Assembly (NCBI RefSeq): GCF_003006155.1 | Contig: NZ_CP023559.1 | Location: 744,001-808,000 of the forward strand | DNA: 64,000 bases | DNA from: Salinicola tamaricis | Lineage (GTDB): Bacteria; Pseudomonadota; Gammaproteobacteria; Pseudomonadales; Halomonadaceae | Reading direction: 5' to 3' | Made by a program: the position numbers and the translations under genes | The notes under the pieces: generated by a model | Told to the model about the DNA's origin: nothing | The model's input: the letters and a program-made list of their open reading frames with translations, nothing else | Databases searched by the model: none | Part shown: one piece after another, positions 9,703 to 18,661 of the stretch | How positions within the stretch are numbered: position 1 is the first letter of the stretch | How the letters are laid out: the number at the start of each line of letters is the position of its first letter

Positions 9703-10543
9703 ATGTCAACGTCACACAGCGAAAAGAGACGTCACCTACACCATCGACTCCGGCGTCGCCTGGGTGAAGTTCAACCGCCCGGAGAAGCGCAACGCCATGA
9801 GCCCGGCCCTCAACCGCCGCATGCTGGAGGTGCTCGACGCCCTCGAGTTCCATCCCGAGGTTGGCGTGCTGGTGCTCAGCGGCGAAGGCAGCGCCTGGAC
9901 CGCCGGCATGGATCTGCAGCAGTACTTCCGCGATACCGAGGCTCACGGCCTCGCCGGCACCCGTCAGGCTCAGCGCGAAAGCTACGGCTGGTGGCGCCGC
10001 CTGCGCTGGTACGAAAAACCGACCATCGCCATGGTCAACGGCTGGTGCTTCGGTGGCGGCTACGGCCCGCTGTTCGCCTGCGATCTGGCGTTCGCCGCCG
10101 AGGAGGCCAAGTTCGGCCTCTCCGAGATCAACTGGGGCATCCTGCCCGGCGGCGGCGCCTCCAAGGTAGCGGTGGAGCTGCTCTCGTTCCGCCGCGCGAT
10201 GTACCACGCCATGACCGGCGAGCCGATCGACGGCGCCACCGCCGCCGAGTGGGGGCTGGTCAACGAGGCGCTGCCGCTAGCACAGCTGCAGACGCGGGTC
10301 GCCGAGGTTGCCGCACTGCTGCTCGAGAAGAATCCGATCGCCCTCAAGGCGACCAAAGATGCCCTGCGCCGGGTCCGCGAGATGACCTACGACAATGCCG
10401 AGGATTATCTGGTGCGCGCCCAGGAGGCCGCCAACAGCCATGACGACAGCGGACGCCACGAGGGGCTGCGCCAGTTCCTCGACGAGAAGCGCTACAAGCC
10501 CGGCCTGGGCGCCTACGACCGCGCGCACTCCCGCGACGCCTGA
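9703..10543 (+). CDS. ech: p-Hydroxycinnamoyl-CoA (feruloyl-CoA) hydratase/lyase
   Basis: This crotonase-fold enzyme hydrates feruloyl-CoA and cleaves it to vanillin and acetyl-CoA. Hallmarks are NRPEKRNAMSP (CoA binding), SGEGSAWTAGMDL (first oxyanion-hole strand), AMVNGWCFGGGYGPL (second) and GLSEINWGILPGG, whose Glu corresponds to the catalytic Glu143 of the Pseudomonas enzyme. The C-terminal KPGLGAY also matches the family. The ATG at 9703 (MSTSHSEK) is followed by a frame change near 9730; the remainder is open. Total length is about 280 residues, normal for the family. Confidence 0.93.
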
Positions 10544-10567
10544 GGTCTACCCAGAGGAGGCAACATC

Positions 10568-12715
10568 ATGTCGGACTCATCGCAGCAGGCGTCCCGGCGC
10601 CTGCCCGAGGGCGCGGTACGCCGTCTGCTGACGCCGCGGGCCATTGCCATCGTCGGCGCCTCGGCCACCCCGGGGGCGCTCGGTGCCGCGGTGCTCGGCA
10701 ACCTGACCCGCAACGGCTATGCCGGCGAGATTCACCTGATCAACCCCAAACGTGCGGAGATCGCCGGCCGCCCGTGCCTGGAGAGCATCGCCGCACTGCC
10801 CGAGGGGGTCGATGTGGCACTGCTGGCGATCCCCCAGGCCGGCGTGGTGGACGCGGTACGCGAACTCGCCGCCCGCCGGGTCGGCGCGGTGGTGATCTTC
10901 TCCGCCGGCTTCGCCGAGGCCGGCGAGACGGGGCTGGCCCAGCAGCGCGAGATCGCGCACATCGCCGCTGATGCCGGCATGCTGGTGCAGGGGCCCAACT
11001 GCCTGGGTGGCATCGACTACCGCCAGCGCTTGGCGCTGACCTTCATCGAAGTGGCGATCAGCGCCGCCGAGGCCGAGCGTCACCGCAGCCAGCCGGCGAT
11101 CGGCATTCTCTCCCAGAGCGGCGCCATGATGACGGTACTCAACACCACCCTGGCGAGCCGCGGGCTACCGCTCGCCTGCGCCATCTCCACCGGCAACGAG
11201 GCGTCCAGCCATCTGGAGGATTATCTCGATTACCTGCTCGACGATCCGAAGACCGCGGTGATCGCGATGATCGCCGAGCAGTTCCGCCAGCCGCAGCGCC
11301 TGCTGGCGCTGGCACGGCGAGCCGAAGCCCAGGGCAAGCGCCTGATTCTGCTGCATCCGGGCAGGAGTAGCGCGGCCCGCGCCGCCGCCGCTACCCACAC
11401 CGGCGCCCTGGCCGGGGACCATGCGGTGATGCGCACCCTGGTCGAGCGCGCAGGGGTGGTACTGGCCGAGACCCTGGAGGAGCTCGGCGACATCGCCGAG
11501 ATCGCCCTGCGCTGCCCGGCACTCCCCTCGGCCGGTACCGCCATCGTCGGTGAGTCCGGCGCGTTCAAGGCGCTCTGCCTCGATCTGTGCGAGGCGCTCG
11601 AGCTGCCCCTGCCGACGATCGGCAGTGCCGACTCGCCGGCGCTGCGCGAGGCACTACCGCCGTTCGTCGAGGTGAGCAACCCGCTCGATCTCACCGCCCA
11701 GGGCCTGGTCGACCCGCAGCTCTACCGGCGTACGCTGGAGGCGCTGTTCGCGGATACCCGTTTCGGTACGGTGCTGGTCGGCCTGATCCAGACCGACCCG
11801 GTCACCTGCCGGATCAAGCTGCCACCGGTGCTGCAGGCAGTGCGCGAAAAGCAACCGCAGTTCCCCGTCATCTGTGCCGGCCTCGACGAAGGCGCCGAGA
11901 TCCCGGCGGACTATGTCAGCGAGCTGCGCGAGTTGGGCGTGCCCTACTTCCCCAGCCACGAGCGCGCGCTGCGCGCCATCGCCCGGCTGCATCCGCTAGC
12001 CACCCGCGACAGCGGGCGCATGCCGCCGGCGTCCCACGGCCTGGCGCTGCCCGAGCAGGGCGGCGTGATCCCCGAGTATCGCGCCAAACAGCTGCTGGCG
12101 CCGCTCGGCGTACCCTTCGGCGCGGGCGAGCTGGCCACCTCGTTGGCCGAGGCCCAGCGTATCGCCGCCGACCTGGGTGGCGCGGTAGCCCTCAAGGCCC
12201 AGGCAGCGGCGTTGAGCCACAAGAGCGACGTCGGCGGGGTCGTACTCGGGGTCGAAGGCGAGACGCAACTGGCCCGGGCCTGGGAGCGGCTGCATCAGGA
12301 CCTGGCGCGCCTGGCACCCGACACGCCACTGGATGGCGTACTGGTCGAGCGCATGGGCGCCGCCGGCTGCGAGATGATCGTCGGCGCCCGCCACGACCCG
12401 CAGTGGGGGCCGGTGGTGCTGGTCGGTTTCGGCGGCGTCACTGCCGAGGTGCTGCGCGACGTGCGCCTGCTGCCGGCGGATCTGACGCCGGCGGCGGTGC
12501 GGCGCGAGCTGGATAAGCTCAAGGGGGCGGCGCTGCTCCACGGCCACCGCGGCAAGCCGGCCTGCGACGTGGCGGCCCTGGCCGAGCTGGTGGCCGCGCT
12601 GGGCGCACTGATGCAGGCCGAACCGCGGCTGGTCGAGATCGACCTCAACCCGGTCATGGTCTACCCCGAGGGCCAAGGAGTGCTCGCCCTGGACGCCCTG
12701 ATGCTGATCGCTTGA
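10568..12715 (+). CDS. ferA: NDP-forming feruloyl-CoA synthetase (FerA type)
   Basis: This intact 715-residue protein belongs to the ADP-forming acyl-CoA synthetase superfamily, not the AMP-forming ANL family used by Pseudomonas Fcs. In order: CoA-binding Rossmann domain (IAIVGASATPG, about 30-40), succinyl-CoA-ligase-like domains with IGILSQSGAMM and a THTGALAGDH segment near residue 277 that should carry the phosphorylated His, and a C-terminal ATP-grasp domain (EYRAKQLLAPLGVPF; VLVERM; EIDLNPVMV). Sphingobium SYK-6 FerA is of this type. Position directly after the hydratase/lyase (24-bp gap, AGAGGAGG site) supports ferulate or another hydroxycinnamate as substrate. Confidence 0.85.
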   Translation: MSDSSQQASRRLPEGAVRRLLTPRAIAIVGASATPGALGAAVLGNLTRNGYAGEIHLINPKRAEIAGRPCLESIAALPEGVDVALLAIPQAGVVDAVRELAARRVGAVVIFSAGFAEAGETGLAQQREIAHIAADAGMLVQGPNCLGGIDYRQRLALTFIEVAISAAEAERHRSQPAIGILSQSGAMMTVLNTTLASRGLPLACAISTGNEASSHLEDYLDYLLDDPKTAVIAMIAEQFRQPQRLLALARRAEAQGKRLILLHPGRSSAARAAAATHTGALAGDHAVMRTLVERAGVVLAETLEELGDIAEIALRCPALPSAGTAIVGESGAFKALCLDLCEALELPLPTIGSADSPALREALPPFVEVSNPLDLTAQGLVDPQLYRRTLEALFADTRFGTVLVGLIQTDPVTCRIKLPPVLQAVREKQPQFPVICAGLDEGAEIPADYVSELRELGVPYFPSHERALRAIARLHPLATRDSGRMPPASHGLALPEQGGVIPEYRAKQLLAPLGVPFGAGELATSLAEAQRIAADLGGAVALKAQAAALSHKSDVGGVVLGVEGETQLARAWERLHQDLARLAPDTPLDGVLVERMGAAGCEMIVGARHDPQWGPVVLVGFGGVTAEVLRDVRLLPADLTPAAVRRELDKLKGAALLHGHRGKPACDVAALAELVAALGALMQAEPRLVEIDLNPVMVYPEGQGVLALDALMLIA

Positions 12716-12736
12716 CTAGGCTGTCTACGAAACCTA

Positions 12737-12762
12737 GCGGCCACGCCGGTGGGCGTGGCCGC
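12737..12762 (+). repeat. Perfect 11-bp-stem hairpin between ferA and the esterase gene
   Basis: GCGGCCACGCC and GGCGTGGCCGC flank a four-base GGTG loop. No T-run follows, so it is not a standard terminator. It could stabilise the upstream mRNA or partly uncouple expression of the esterase from ferA. Confidence 0.6.
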
Positions 12763-12788
12763 CACACTCATCTGCCGAGGAGAACGCC

Positions 12789-13751
12789 ATGTCGGCACCG
12801 TTCGCTCTTTCCCGTCTCGATCCCGAGGTCCAGGCCGTCCTGGGCGAGATGGCGGCGCAGTCGCTGCCACCGCTGGAGACCCTGCCGATCACCCAGATGC
12901 GCGAGGTCTACCGCACGCTGGGCGATCACCTCGGCGGTGAGGCAAAGCCCATGCACGAGGTCCGCGATCTCGCCGCCGAGGGGCCGCTGGGCCCGATTCC
13001 ACTGCGGCTCTACCGCCCGCGTCCGACGGACGCGGCGCCGGCAGCCGCGACGATCTATCTCCACGGCGGCGGCTGGATCATTGGCGATCTCGACAGCCAC
13101 GACAAGATCTGCCGGCGCCTCGCCCACGCCTCCGGCGAGGCCCTGATCGCGGTGGACTACCGCCTGGCCCCGGAGCACCCGGCGCCGGATGGGCCCGAGG
13201 ATGTGCTCGCCGCGATTCGCTGGATCGCCGCCAACGCCGCGTCGCTGGGCCTGGATGCCTCGCGCCTGGCGGTGGCCGGCGACAGCGCCGGCGGCGGCCT
13301 CGCCGCCATGGCCTGCCAGCAGCTGCGTGACAGCACGGTGGCGCTGCGCGCCCAGGTGCTGTTCTACCCCGGTCTCGACCTCACTCCCGAGTCGGATGCC
13401 CTGCCGTCACGCCAGCGCAACGGCCAGGTGCCACCGCTCACCACCGAGTTGATGCGCGCCATGGCCGAGCCCTTCATCGGCGGCTTCGACACCCGCGATC
13501 TGCGCGTCTCGCCGCTGCTGGCAACCGATCTGCAGGCGCTGCCACCGGCACTGATCGTGACCGCCGAATTCGACGCCCTGCTCGACGAGGGGCGCCGCTA
13601 TCGCGACAAGCTGCAGGCGGCCGGCGTGGCGGTGAGCTACATGGAAGTGCCGCGCATGATCCACGGCTTCATCGAGATGGCCGGCGCCGTCTCCGCCGCC
13701 GTCAGCGTCCTCGACCAGGCCGCGGCGTTTCTGCACCAGCGACTGGCGTGA
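12789..13751 (+). CDS. HSL-family alpha/beta-hydrolase (esterase)
   Basis: This 320-residue intact protein has the hormone-sensitive-lipase signature: IYLHGGGWIIGDLD (oxyanion hole), VDYRLAPEHPAP, the nucleophile elbow GDSAGGG, the acid in EFDALLDEG and the base in MIHGF. There is no signal peptide, so it is cytoplasmic. CCGAGGAGAA precedes the ATG. As the last gene of the ferulate cluster it may release hydroxycinnamates from imported esters, but HSL proteins hydrolyse many short acyl esters and the substrate cannot be read from sequence. Confidence 0.85.
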   Translation: MSAPFALSRLDPEVQAVLGEMAAQSLPPLETLPITQMREVYRTLGDHLGGEAKPMHEVRDLAAEGPLGPIPLRLYRPRPTDAAPAAATIYLHGGGWIIGDLDSHDKICRRLAHASGEALIAVDYRLAPEHPAPDGPEDVLAAIRWIAANAASLGLDASRLAVAGDSAGGGLAAMACQQLRDSTVALRAQVLFYPGLDLTPESDALPSRQRNGQVPPLTTELMRAMAEPFIGGFDTRDLRVSPLLATDLQALPPALIVTAEFDALLDEGRRYRDKLQAAGVAVSYMEVPRMIHGFIEMAGAVSAAVSVLDQAAAFLHQRLA

Positions 13752-13845
13752 CCCGAGAGAGCGACATCATGCGAAGCGGCGGAGCTGGCCGGTTCGGTTG
13801 GCAACGCTGGCTCAGCTACGAAGGGTGAGCAGCGAATCGCCCCGC

Positions 13846-14700
13846 TCAGTGATAGCGTCCGGGGCGCCGGGAGACCGCCTCGAGCCCCCAGCCGGCGGTA
13901 TCGACGTGCCCTTCGAGGCGCTGCTGGACCTGCTTGCTGAGCAGCGGAAAGAAGTCGAGCCCGGTACGCGCCTCGATCTCGTCGATGGTCACCAGGAAAC
14001 GGTCCAGCGGCTCCTTGCCGCTGACCGACTGAGGCATCAGGAAGGCGATGGCCCGCGGCGTGTTCCCCGGCACCACGATGATCTTGTAGAACGCCTGCGG
14101 GATCTGCGAGAAGCCGACCCGATGCAGCCACTGGTCGTCGTAGACCGGCCCGGTCAGCACCCAGACGCTACCGAAGCGGGGCACGAAGTCGTCCATCACC
14201 GCCTCTTCCAGGCGCTGCCACAGCTGCCGATTGAGGTGCGGCCGCTGCGGCGTGATGTTGGTCATCAGGAAGCTGTCGAGCTGGGCGCTGCGCCCATGGG
14301 CCACTGCCATGGCGTAGTTGGGGGCCATATGGCCGCGGTCATAGCCGCTGCGGGTGTAATCGCTGCTGGTGATCGGCCACAGGCTGCGCCAGTCGGGCGA
14401 GAAATGGTCGGGCCGCGGCAGGCTGTGCGGGTTGTCCACCCGCGTCAGCGAATAGCCCACCCACAGCGGGCCGGCACGTAGATCGGACCAGCCGAGCAGG
14501 AAGCCGTCATTGCGCAGCACCCGGTTCCAGCTGCGCCAATCGGTCCACTGCCATTCGGGCACGCCCATCCAGCTGAGCTGATCGCGTACCCCGCTTTCGT
14601 GGTAGTACCAGAGCCCGCCGATGACGACGACGAAGACGATCGAGATCTTGGAGGTGCGCCAGAGCCGCGTCAGCGCTCCGGCGGATCGACGGCGCCCCAC
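13846..14700 (-). CDS. DNA/RNA non-specific endonuclease (NUC1/EndA type)
   Basis: This 284-residue protein has one N-terminal membrane anchor or signal (ISIVFVVVIGGLWYY, about residues 19-33) and then the NUC1 fold. YDRGHMAPNYAM holds the DRGH catalytic motif with the general-base His. MTNITPQRPHLNRQLWQRLE holds the conserved metal-binding Asn. It would be a magnesium-dependent nuclease on the periplasmic side of the membrane. The start is GTG, 7 bp after the stop of the upstream Lrp-like gene, suggesting co-transcription. Known roles of such enzymes include nucleic-acid scavenging. Confidence 0.88.
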   Translation of the reverse strand: MGRRRSAGALTRLWRTSKISIVFVVVIGGLWYYHESGVRDQLSWMGVPEWQWTDWRSWNRVLRNDGFLLGWSDLRAGPLWVGYSLTRVDNPHSLPRPDHFSPDWRSLWPITSSDYTRSGYDRGHMAPNYAMAVAHGRSAQLDSFLMTNITPQRPHLNRQLWQRLEEAVMDDFVPRFGSVWVLTGPVYDDQWLHRVGFSQIPQAFYKIIVVPGNTPRAIAFLMPQSVSGKEPLDRFLVTIDEIEARTGLDFFPLLSKQVQQRLEGHVDTAGWGLEAVSRRPGRYH

Positions 14701-14707
14701 CCCGCGC

Positions 14708-14983
14708 TCAGAGGCCGACCGAGAACATGGCGTCGAGGTCGTGGCGCGAGTGCACCTGCATGGCGTTGAGCGTTTCGGTATCGCGGATGCCGTCGACGCT
14801 CATCAGACGCTCGGTGACCAGGGTCGCGAGGGACTCGAAATCCGGCGTGCGCGCGATGGCGATGAGATCGTAGCGGCCGCAGGTCGAATAGACTTCGCTG
14901 ATCCCTTCGAGATCGGCGAGACGTTCGGCGACACCGCGAATCCGGCCCTTTTCGACGTTGATCAGAATGACCGCGTTCTGCAT
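14708..14983 (-). CDS. Stand-alone Lrp/AsnC ligand-binding (RAM) domain protein
   Basis: The 91 residues match only the effector-binding RAM domain of Lrp/AsnC regulators (QNAVILINVEKGRI; VYSTCGRYDLIAIA; SVDGIRDTETL). There is no helix-turn-helix, and the ATG with GGGAGAGAG upstream gives a complete protein. Such stand-alone RAM proteins bind amino acids and form oligomers. They may modulate full-length Lrp proteins or neighbouring enzymes. Confidence 0.88.
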   Translation of the reverse strand: MQNAVILINVEKGRIRGVAERLADLEGISEVYSTCGRYDLIAIARTPDFESLATLVTERLMSVDGIRDTETLNAMQVHSRHDLDAMFSVGL

Positions 14984-15189
14984 CTCTCTCTCCCACCGGC
15001 GGGTGGCCCCGGGCGGGGCCACGACAATCAAGAATGAAGGCTCGGAGGCGAGTATATCAGCTCTCACCCGGCGCCTGCGCTTGAGCAGCGCCACTGTGGG
15101 CCGCCATACTCAGGCCACGTCCGAGGCCTAGCGGTGGCACGCCGCGCCGCCCCTGCCCATCGCACATACCCACGCCGAGGAGTCTTAGC

Positions 15190-15484
15190 ATGTCCATCGA
15201 TCGCCGCCGTTTTCTGTGCCGTGGCGCCGCGCTCTCCGCCGGCCTGCTGCTGGCGCCCGGCTGGCGCGCCTGGGCCCAATCCGCTCCGATGCTCGACCCC
15301 CGCCAGGCAGGCGCGGGCGGTGCGCTACGTCGAGCAGGCCAGCGCCGCCCAGGACGACCCCGCCTACCGCGCCGGACGGCGCTGCGCCAACTGTGATTTC
15401 TTCAGCGCCGGCCAGCGCTGCGCGCTGTTTCCCGAGCACCGCGTCTCTCCCGATGGCTGGTGTATGAGCTGGACCTCGGAATAA
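15190..15484 (+). CDS. High-potential iron-sulfur protein (HiPIP), frameshifted
   Basis: This small periplasmic electron carrier has an N-terminal Tat signal (SIDRRRFLCRGAALSAGLLLA) cut after about residue 30. The mature part has the HiPIP cysteine pattern: CANC, then Cys in GQRCALFP, then Cys in DGWCMSW, which bind one 4Fe-4S cluster. A frame change lies near 15305, where the frame of DPRQAG switches to that of ARAVRYVEQA. Halophilic gammaproteobacteria commonly carry HiPIPs. It is divergent from the Lrp-like gene and convergent with spoVR. Confidence 0.92.
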
Positions 15485-15516
15485 CCCAAGCGCTTATTTT
15501 TACACCCGCTGATGAT

Positions 15517-15650
15517 GGGCGCCGGGGGCAGAGCAAAAGCGAGGGTCCTTTGCCATGGATGGCAAAGGTAGTGCCCAGGGAGGGGTTTACAGCGCCCTCG
15601 CGACGCCCTGCCGCCGGATAAGCCCACTTCGTTTATCGGTTGTGACAGAC
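15517..15650 (+). repeat. Dispersed intergenic repeat, family A, copy 1
   Basis: About 133 bp that recur in inverted orientation at 35489-35621. Shared blocks include GGGCGCCGGGGGCAG, GCGAGGGTCCTTTGCCA, AGCGCCCTCGCGA and AAGCCCAC. Inside is a hairpin with CTTTGCC and GGCAAAG arms. It lies between the convergent HiPIP and spoVR genes. No coding capacity is evident. Confidence 0.85.
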
Positions 15651-15677
15651 GTGCCAAGGCACGCACACCGGTGGGCT

Positions 15678-17234
15678 TCACGCCGACTCGCGCCCGGTCT
15701 CGGGAATCGGCCACTGGTAGCGGCGCACCGTATCGCCGTTCTCGATCGACTCCAGCTTGACCGGGAAGCCCCATAGCTGATGCAGATGGCGCAGCACCGG
15801 GAACAGGCTCTGCCCCAGCGGCCGGCGACGGTCCTGCACGTGACGCAGGGTCAGTGAGCGATCACCGCGGATATCCGCCTCCCATACCTGGATGTTGGGC
15901 TCCCGCGCCGAAAGCGCATACTGCACGCTGAGCGCTTCGCGAATCCGGCGATAGCCGCGATCGTCGTGGATCGCCTCGATCTGCAGGCTGTCGTCGCGGT
16001 CATCGTCGACCAGGCTGAACAGCTTGAGATCGCGGATCACCTTGGGCGAGAGGAACTGCTGGATGAACGACTCATCCTTGAAGTTGTGCATGGCGAAGTG
16101 CAGCGTGTCGAGCCAGTCGCTGCCGGCGATCTCGGGGAACCACTCGCGATCCTCGTCGGTCGGCGCCTGACAGATCCGCTGGATGTCGCTGAACATGGCG
16201 AAGCCCAGGGCATAGGGGTTGATCCCGCCGAAGTAGGGGCTGTCGTAGTCCGGCTGGCTGACCACCGAGGTGTGCGACTGCAGGAACTCGAGCATGATCC
16301 CCTCGTCGATCAGGCCGTCATCGTAGAGCCGGTTCATCAGCGTGTAGTGCCAGAAGGTGGCCCAGCCCTCGTTCATCACCTGGGTCTGGCGCTGGGGATA
16401 GAAGTACTGGGCGAGCTTGCGCACGATGCGCACGATTTCGCGCTGCCACGGCTCGAGCAGCGGGGCATTCTTTTCCAGGAAGTAGAGCAGGTTCTCCTGC
16501 GGCTCGCTGGGGTAGCGGCCATGGCGATGTAGGCCGAGGGGATCGTTCTCGCTGTCCGGCAAGAGGTGGTCGGCGAGCGGCGCGGCGCGCTCGGGAATGG
16601 TGCTCCACAGGGTGTTGACCTGGGTCTGGAGGTAGGCCTCGCGCTCCTCCTGGCGTCGCGCCTCGGCCTCGGCAGAGATCGGCGATGGCCGCTTGTAGCG
16701 GTCGACACCGTAGTTCTGCAGCGCGTGGCAGGCGTCGAGCAGCTGCTCCACCGCCTCTACCCCGTGGCGCTCCTCGCACTGGGCCACGTATTTGCGCGCG
16801 AACACCAGGTAATCGACGATCGCCGAGGCGTCGGTCCAGGTCTGGAACAGGTAGTTGCCCTTGAAGAAGGAGTTGTGGCCATAGCAGGCGTGGGCAATCA
16901 CCAGCACCTGCATCATCAGCGAGTTCTCCTCCATCAGGTAGGCGATGCAGGGGTCGGAGTTGATCACCAGCTCGTAGGCGAGTCCCATCTGACCGCGCCG
17001 ATAGGCCTGCTCCACCGACAGAAATTGCTTACCGAACGACCAGTGATGATAGCCGACCGGCATGCCCACGCTGGCGTAGGCGTCCATCATCTGCTCGGAG
17101 GTGATGATCTCGATCTGATTGGGGTAGGTGTCGAGCCGGTACTCCCGCGCCAGCTCGGCGATCGCCTGCTCGTAGCGCTCGAGCGTCTCGAAGTTCCAGT
17201 CCGAACCGGTGGCAATGGGCTTGCGTGGCGTCAT
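15678..17234 (-). CDS. spoVR: SpoVR-family protein (YcgB)
   Basis: This 518-residue intact protein matches the SpoVR/YcgB family throughout: GSDWNFETLERYEQAI at the start, PNQIEIITSEQMMDAY, SVGMPVGYHHWSFGK, CYGHNSFFKGNYLF and the central MNEGWATFWHYT. The start is the ATG at 17234 (MTPRKP) after GAGGAGA; an upstream extension in frame lacks such a site. The biochemical role is unknown. Genetics in Bacillus links SpoVR to spore cortex formation and in enterobacteria to stationary-phase and motility phenotypes. It is last in the prkA-yeaH-spoVR operon. Confidence 0.96.
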   Translation of the reverse strand: MTPRKPIATGSDWNFETLERYEQAIAELAREYRLDTYPNQIEIITSEQMMDAYASVGMPVGYHHWSFGKQFLSVEQAYRRGQMGLAYELVINSDPCIAYLMEENSLMMQVLVIAHACYGHNSFFKGNYLFQTWTDASAIVDYLVFARKYVAQCEERHGVEAVEQLLDACHALQNYGVDRYKRPSPISAEAEARRQEEREAYLQTQVNTLWSTIPERAAPLADHLLPDSENDPLGLHRHGRYPSEPQENLLYFLEKNAPLLEPWQREIVRIVRKLAQYFYPQRQTQVMNEGWATFWHYTLMNRLYDDGLIDEGIMLEFLQSHTSVVSQPDYDSPYFGGINPYALGFAMFSDIQRICQAPTDEDREWFPEIAGSDWLDTLHFAMHNFKDESFIQQFLSPKVIRDLKLFSLVDDDRDDSLQIEAIHDDRGYRRIREALSVQYALSAREPNIQVWEADIRGDRSLTLRHVQDRRRPLGQSLFPVLRHLHQLWGFPVKLESIENGDTVRRYQWPIPETGRESA

Positions 17235-17262
17235 CGATGTCTCCTCGGTGGCCATACCGGCC

Positions 17263-18546
17263 TCAGCTTTCGGCACGCTGACGGAAGAGCTCGCGGAAGA
17301 CCGGATAGATGTCCTCCGCCTGCACGATCTGCTCCATCGCGAAGCGCTCGGGATAGGCTGTCTTGATCGTGGCGTAGGCGTCCCACAGCGCCTGATGGGC
17401 GTGGGGTGTGATCTCGACGTAGGTGAAGTACTGCAGCTTGGCCATCAGCGACTCGTCGAGCAGCTTGAGACAGGTCGCGGAGTCGTCGTCCCAGTTGTCG
17501 CCGTCGCTGGCCTGGGCGACATAGAGGTTCCACTGCTCCGGCGAGTAGCGCGCCTCGATGATGCGATCGACCAGGGTCAGGGCGCTGGAGACGATGGTGC
17601 CGCCGGTCTCGCGCGAATAGAAGAACTCCTCCTCGTCGACCTCCTTGGCCACGGTGTGGTGGCGCACGAAGACCAGCTCGACCTTCTCGTAGTTGCGCTC
17701 GAGAAACAGATAGAGCAGCAGGAAGAAGCGCTTGCCGATGTCCTTGTGCGCCTGGGTCATCGAGCCGGAGACATCCATCACGCAGAACATCACCGCCTGA
17801 TTGGAGGGCATCGGCTGGTGGGTGAGGTGGTTGTAGCGCAGATCGTAGGTATCGAGGAACGGAATCGCGGCGATGCGCTTCTCGAGCCGCTCGATCTCGG
17901 ACTTGAGCTCGTCGATCCGCGCCGGATTGCGCAGCACCGGGTCCTGACGCTCCTCCGCCGCCAGCGCCTCCTGGGCTTCGCGCAGGGCGCGTTTCAGCGG
18001 CGCGCGCATGCCGATGCGCCGGGCCTGGGCCTCACGCATCGAGCGCACGATGTTGATCCGCGCCGGCACCCCCTCCTTGGAGATCCCGGCGCGCACCGGA
18101 CGCGTCTCCTCGAGCACGCGCAGCTGCTTGCGCTCGAGATGCGGCAGTGCCAGCCCGTCGAAGACGAAGTCGAGAAACTCCTCGCGCGACAGGGTGAACA
18201 CGAACTCGTCGACCCCCTCGCCCTGGTTCGAGGCCTGGCCCTCACCGCTGCCGCCACCGCCAGCCCCGCCGCTCGGCCGACGCAGGCGATCGCCCTCGGC
18301 GAACTGCTTGTTGCCGGGGCTGACGATGGTGCGCCGGCCACCGGGGCCGTGCTGGAACGAGGGTTCGGAGATATCGCGGGAGGGGATCGAGACCTTCTCG
18401 CCGCGCTCCATGTCGGTGATCGAACGCCGGTTGACCGACTCCTCCACCGCGCGCTTGATGTGCGCCCGGTAGCGCTTGAGAAACCGCTGGCGGTTGACCG
18501 CGCTCTTGTTGCGCGCATTGGGCCGCCGGTCGATGAAATAGCTCAT
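17263..18546 (-). CDS. yeaH: DUF444 protein with von Willebrand A-like domain (YeaH/YhbH)
   Basis: This intact 427-residue protein has an N-terminal basic segment ([21 protein letters not shown]), a Gly/Ser-rich low-complexity linker at about residues 90-107, a coiled-coil stretch ([13 protein letters not shown]) and a C-terminal VWA-like domain with the metal site DVSGSM. It belongs to the DUF444/YeaH/YhbH family, always found with PrkA. In E. coli yeaGH is RpoS-dependent and induced by nitrogen starvation. Its molecular activity is unknown. Confidence 0.95.
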   Translation of the reverse strand: MSYFIDRRPNARNKSAVNRQRFLKRYRAHIKRAVEESVNRRSITDMERGEKVSIPSRDISEPSFQHGPGGRRTIVSPGNKQFAEGDRLRRPSGGAGGGGSGEGQASNQGEGVDEFVFTLSREEFLDFVFDGLALPHLERKQLRVLEETRPVRAGISKEGVPARINIVRSMREAQARRIGMRAPLKRALREAQEALAAEERQDPVLRNPARIDELKSEIERLEKRIAAIPFLDTYDLRYNHLTHQPMPSNQAVMFCVMDVSGSMTQAHKDIGKRFFLLLYLFLERNYEKVELVFVRHHTVAKEVDEEEFFYSRETGGTIVSSALTLVDRIIEARYSPEQWNLYVAQASDGDNWDDDSATCLKLLDESLMAKLQYFTYVEITPHAHQALWDAYATIKTAYPERFAMEQIVQAEDIYPVFRELFRQRAES

Positions 18547-18661
18547 GGCACCTCCCGCAGACTGGCTGCGGCGGCGGCCCGCGGAGGCTGGCCGCCGCCC
18601 GTAAGGCGCGCGGCGACCCGCCCCGCGCGCCCGCTGACCTCGGCGTCTGGCCGCGGTCGAC

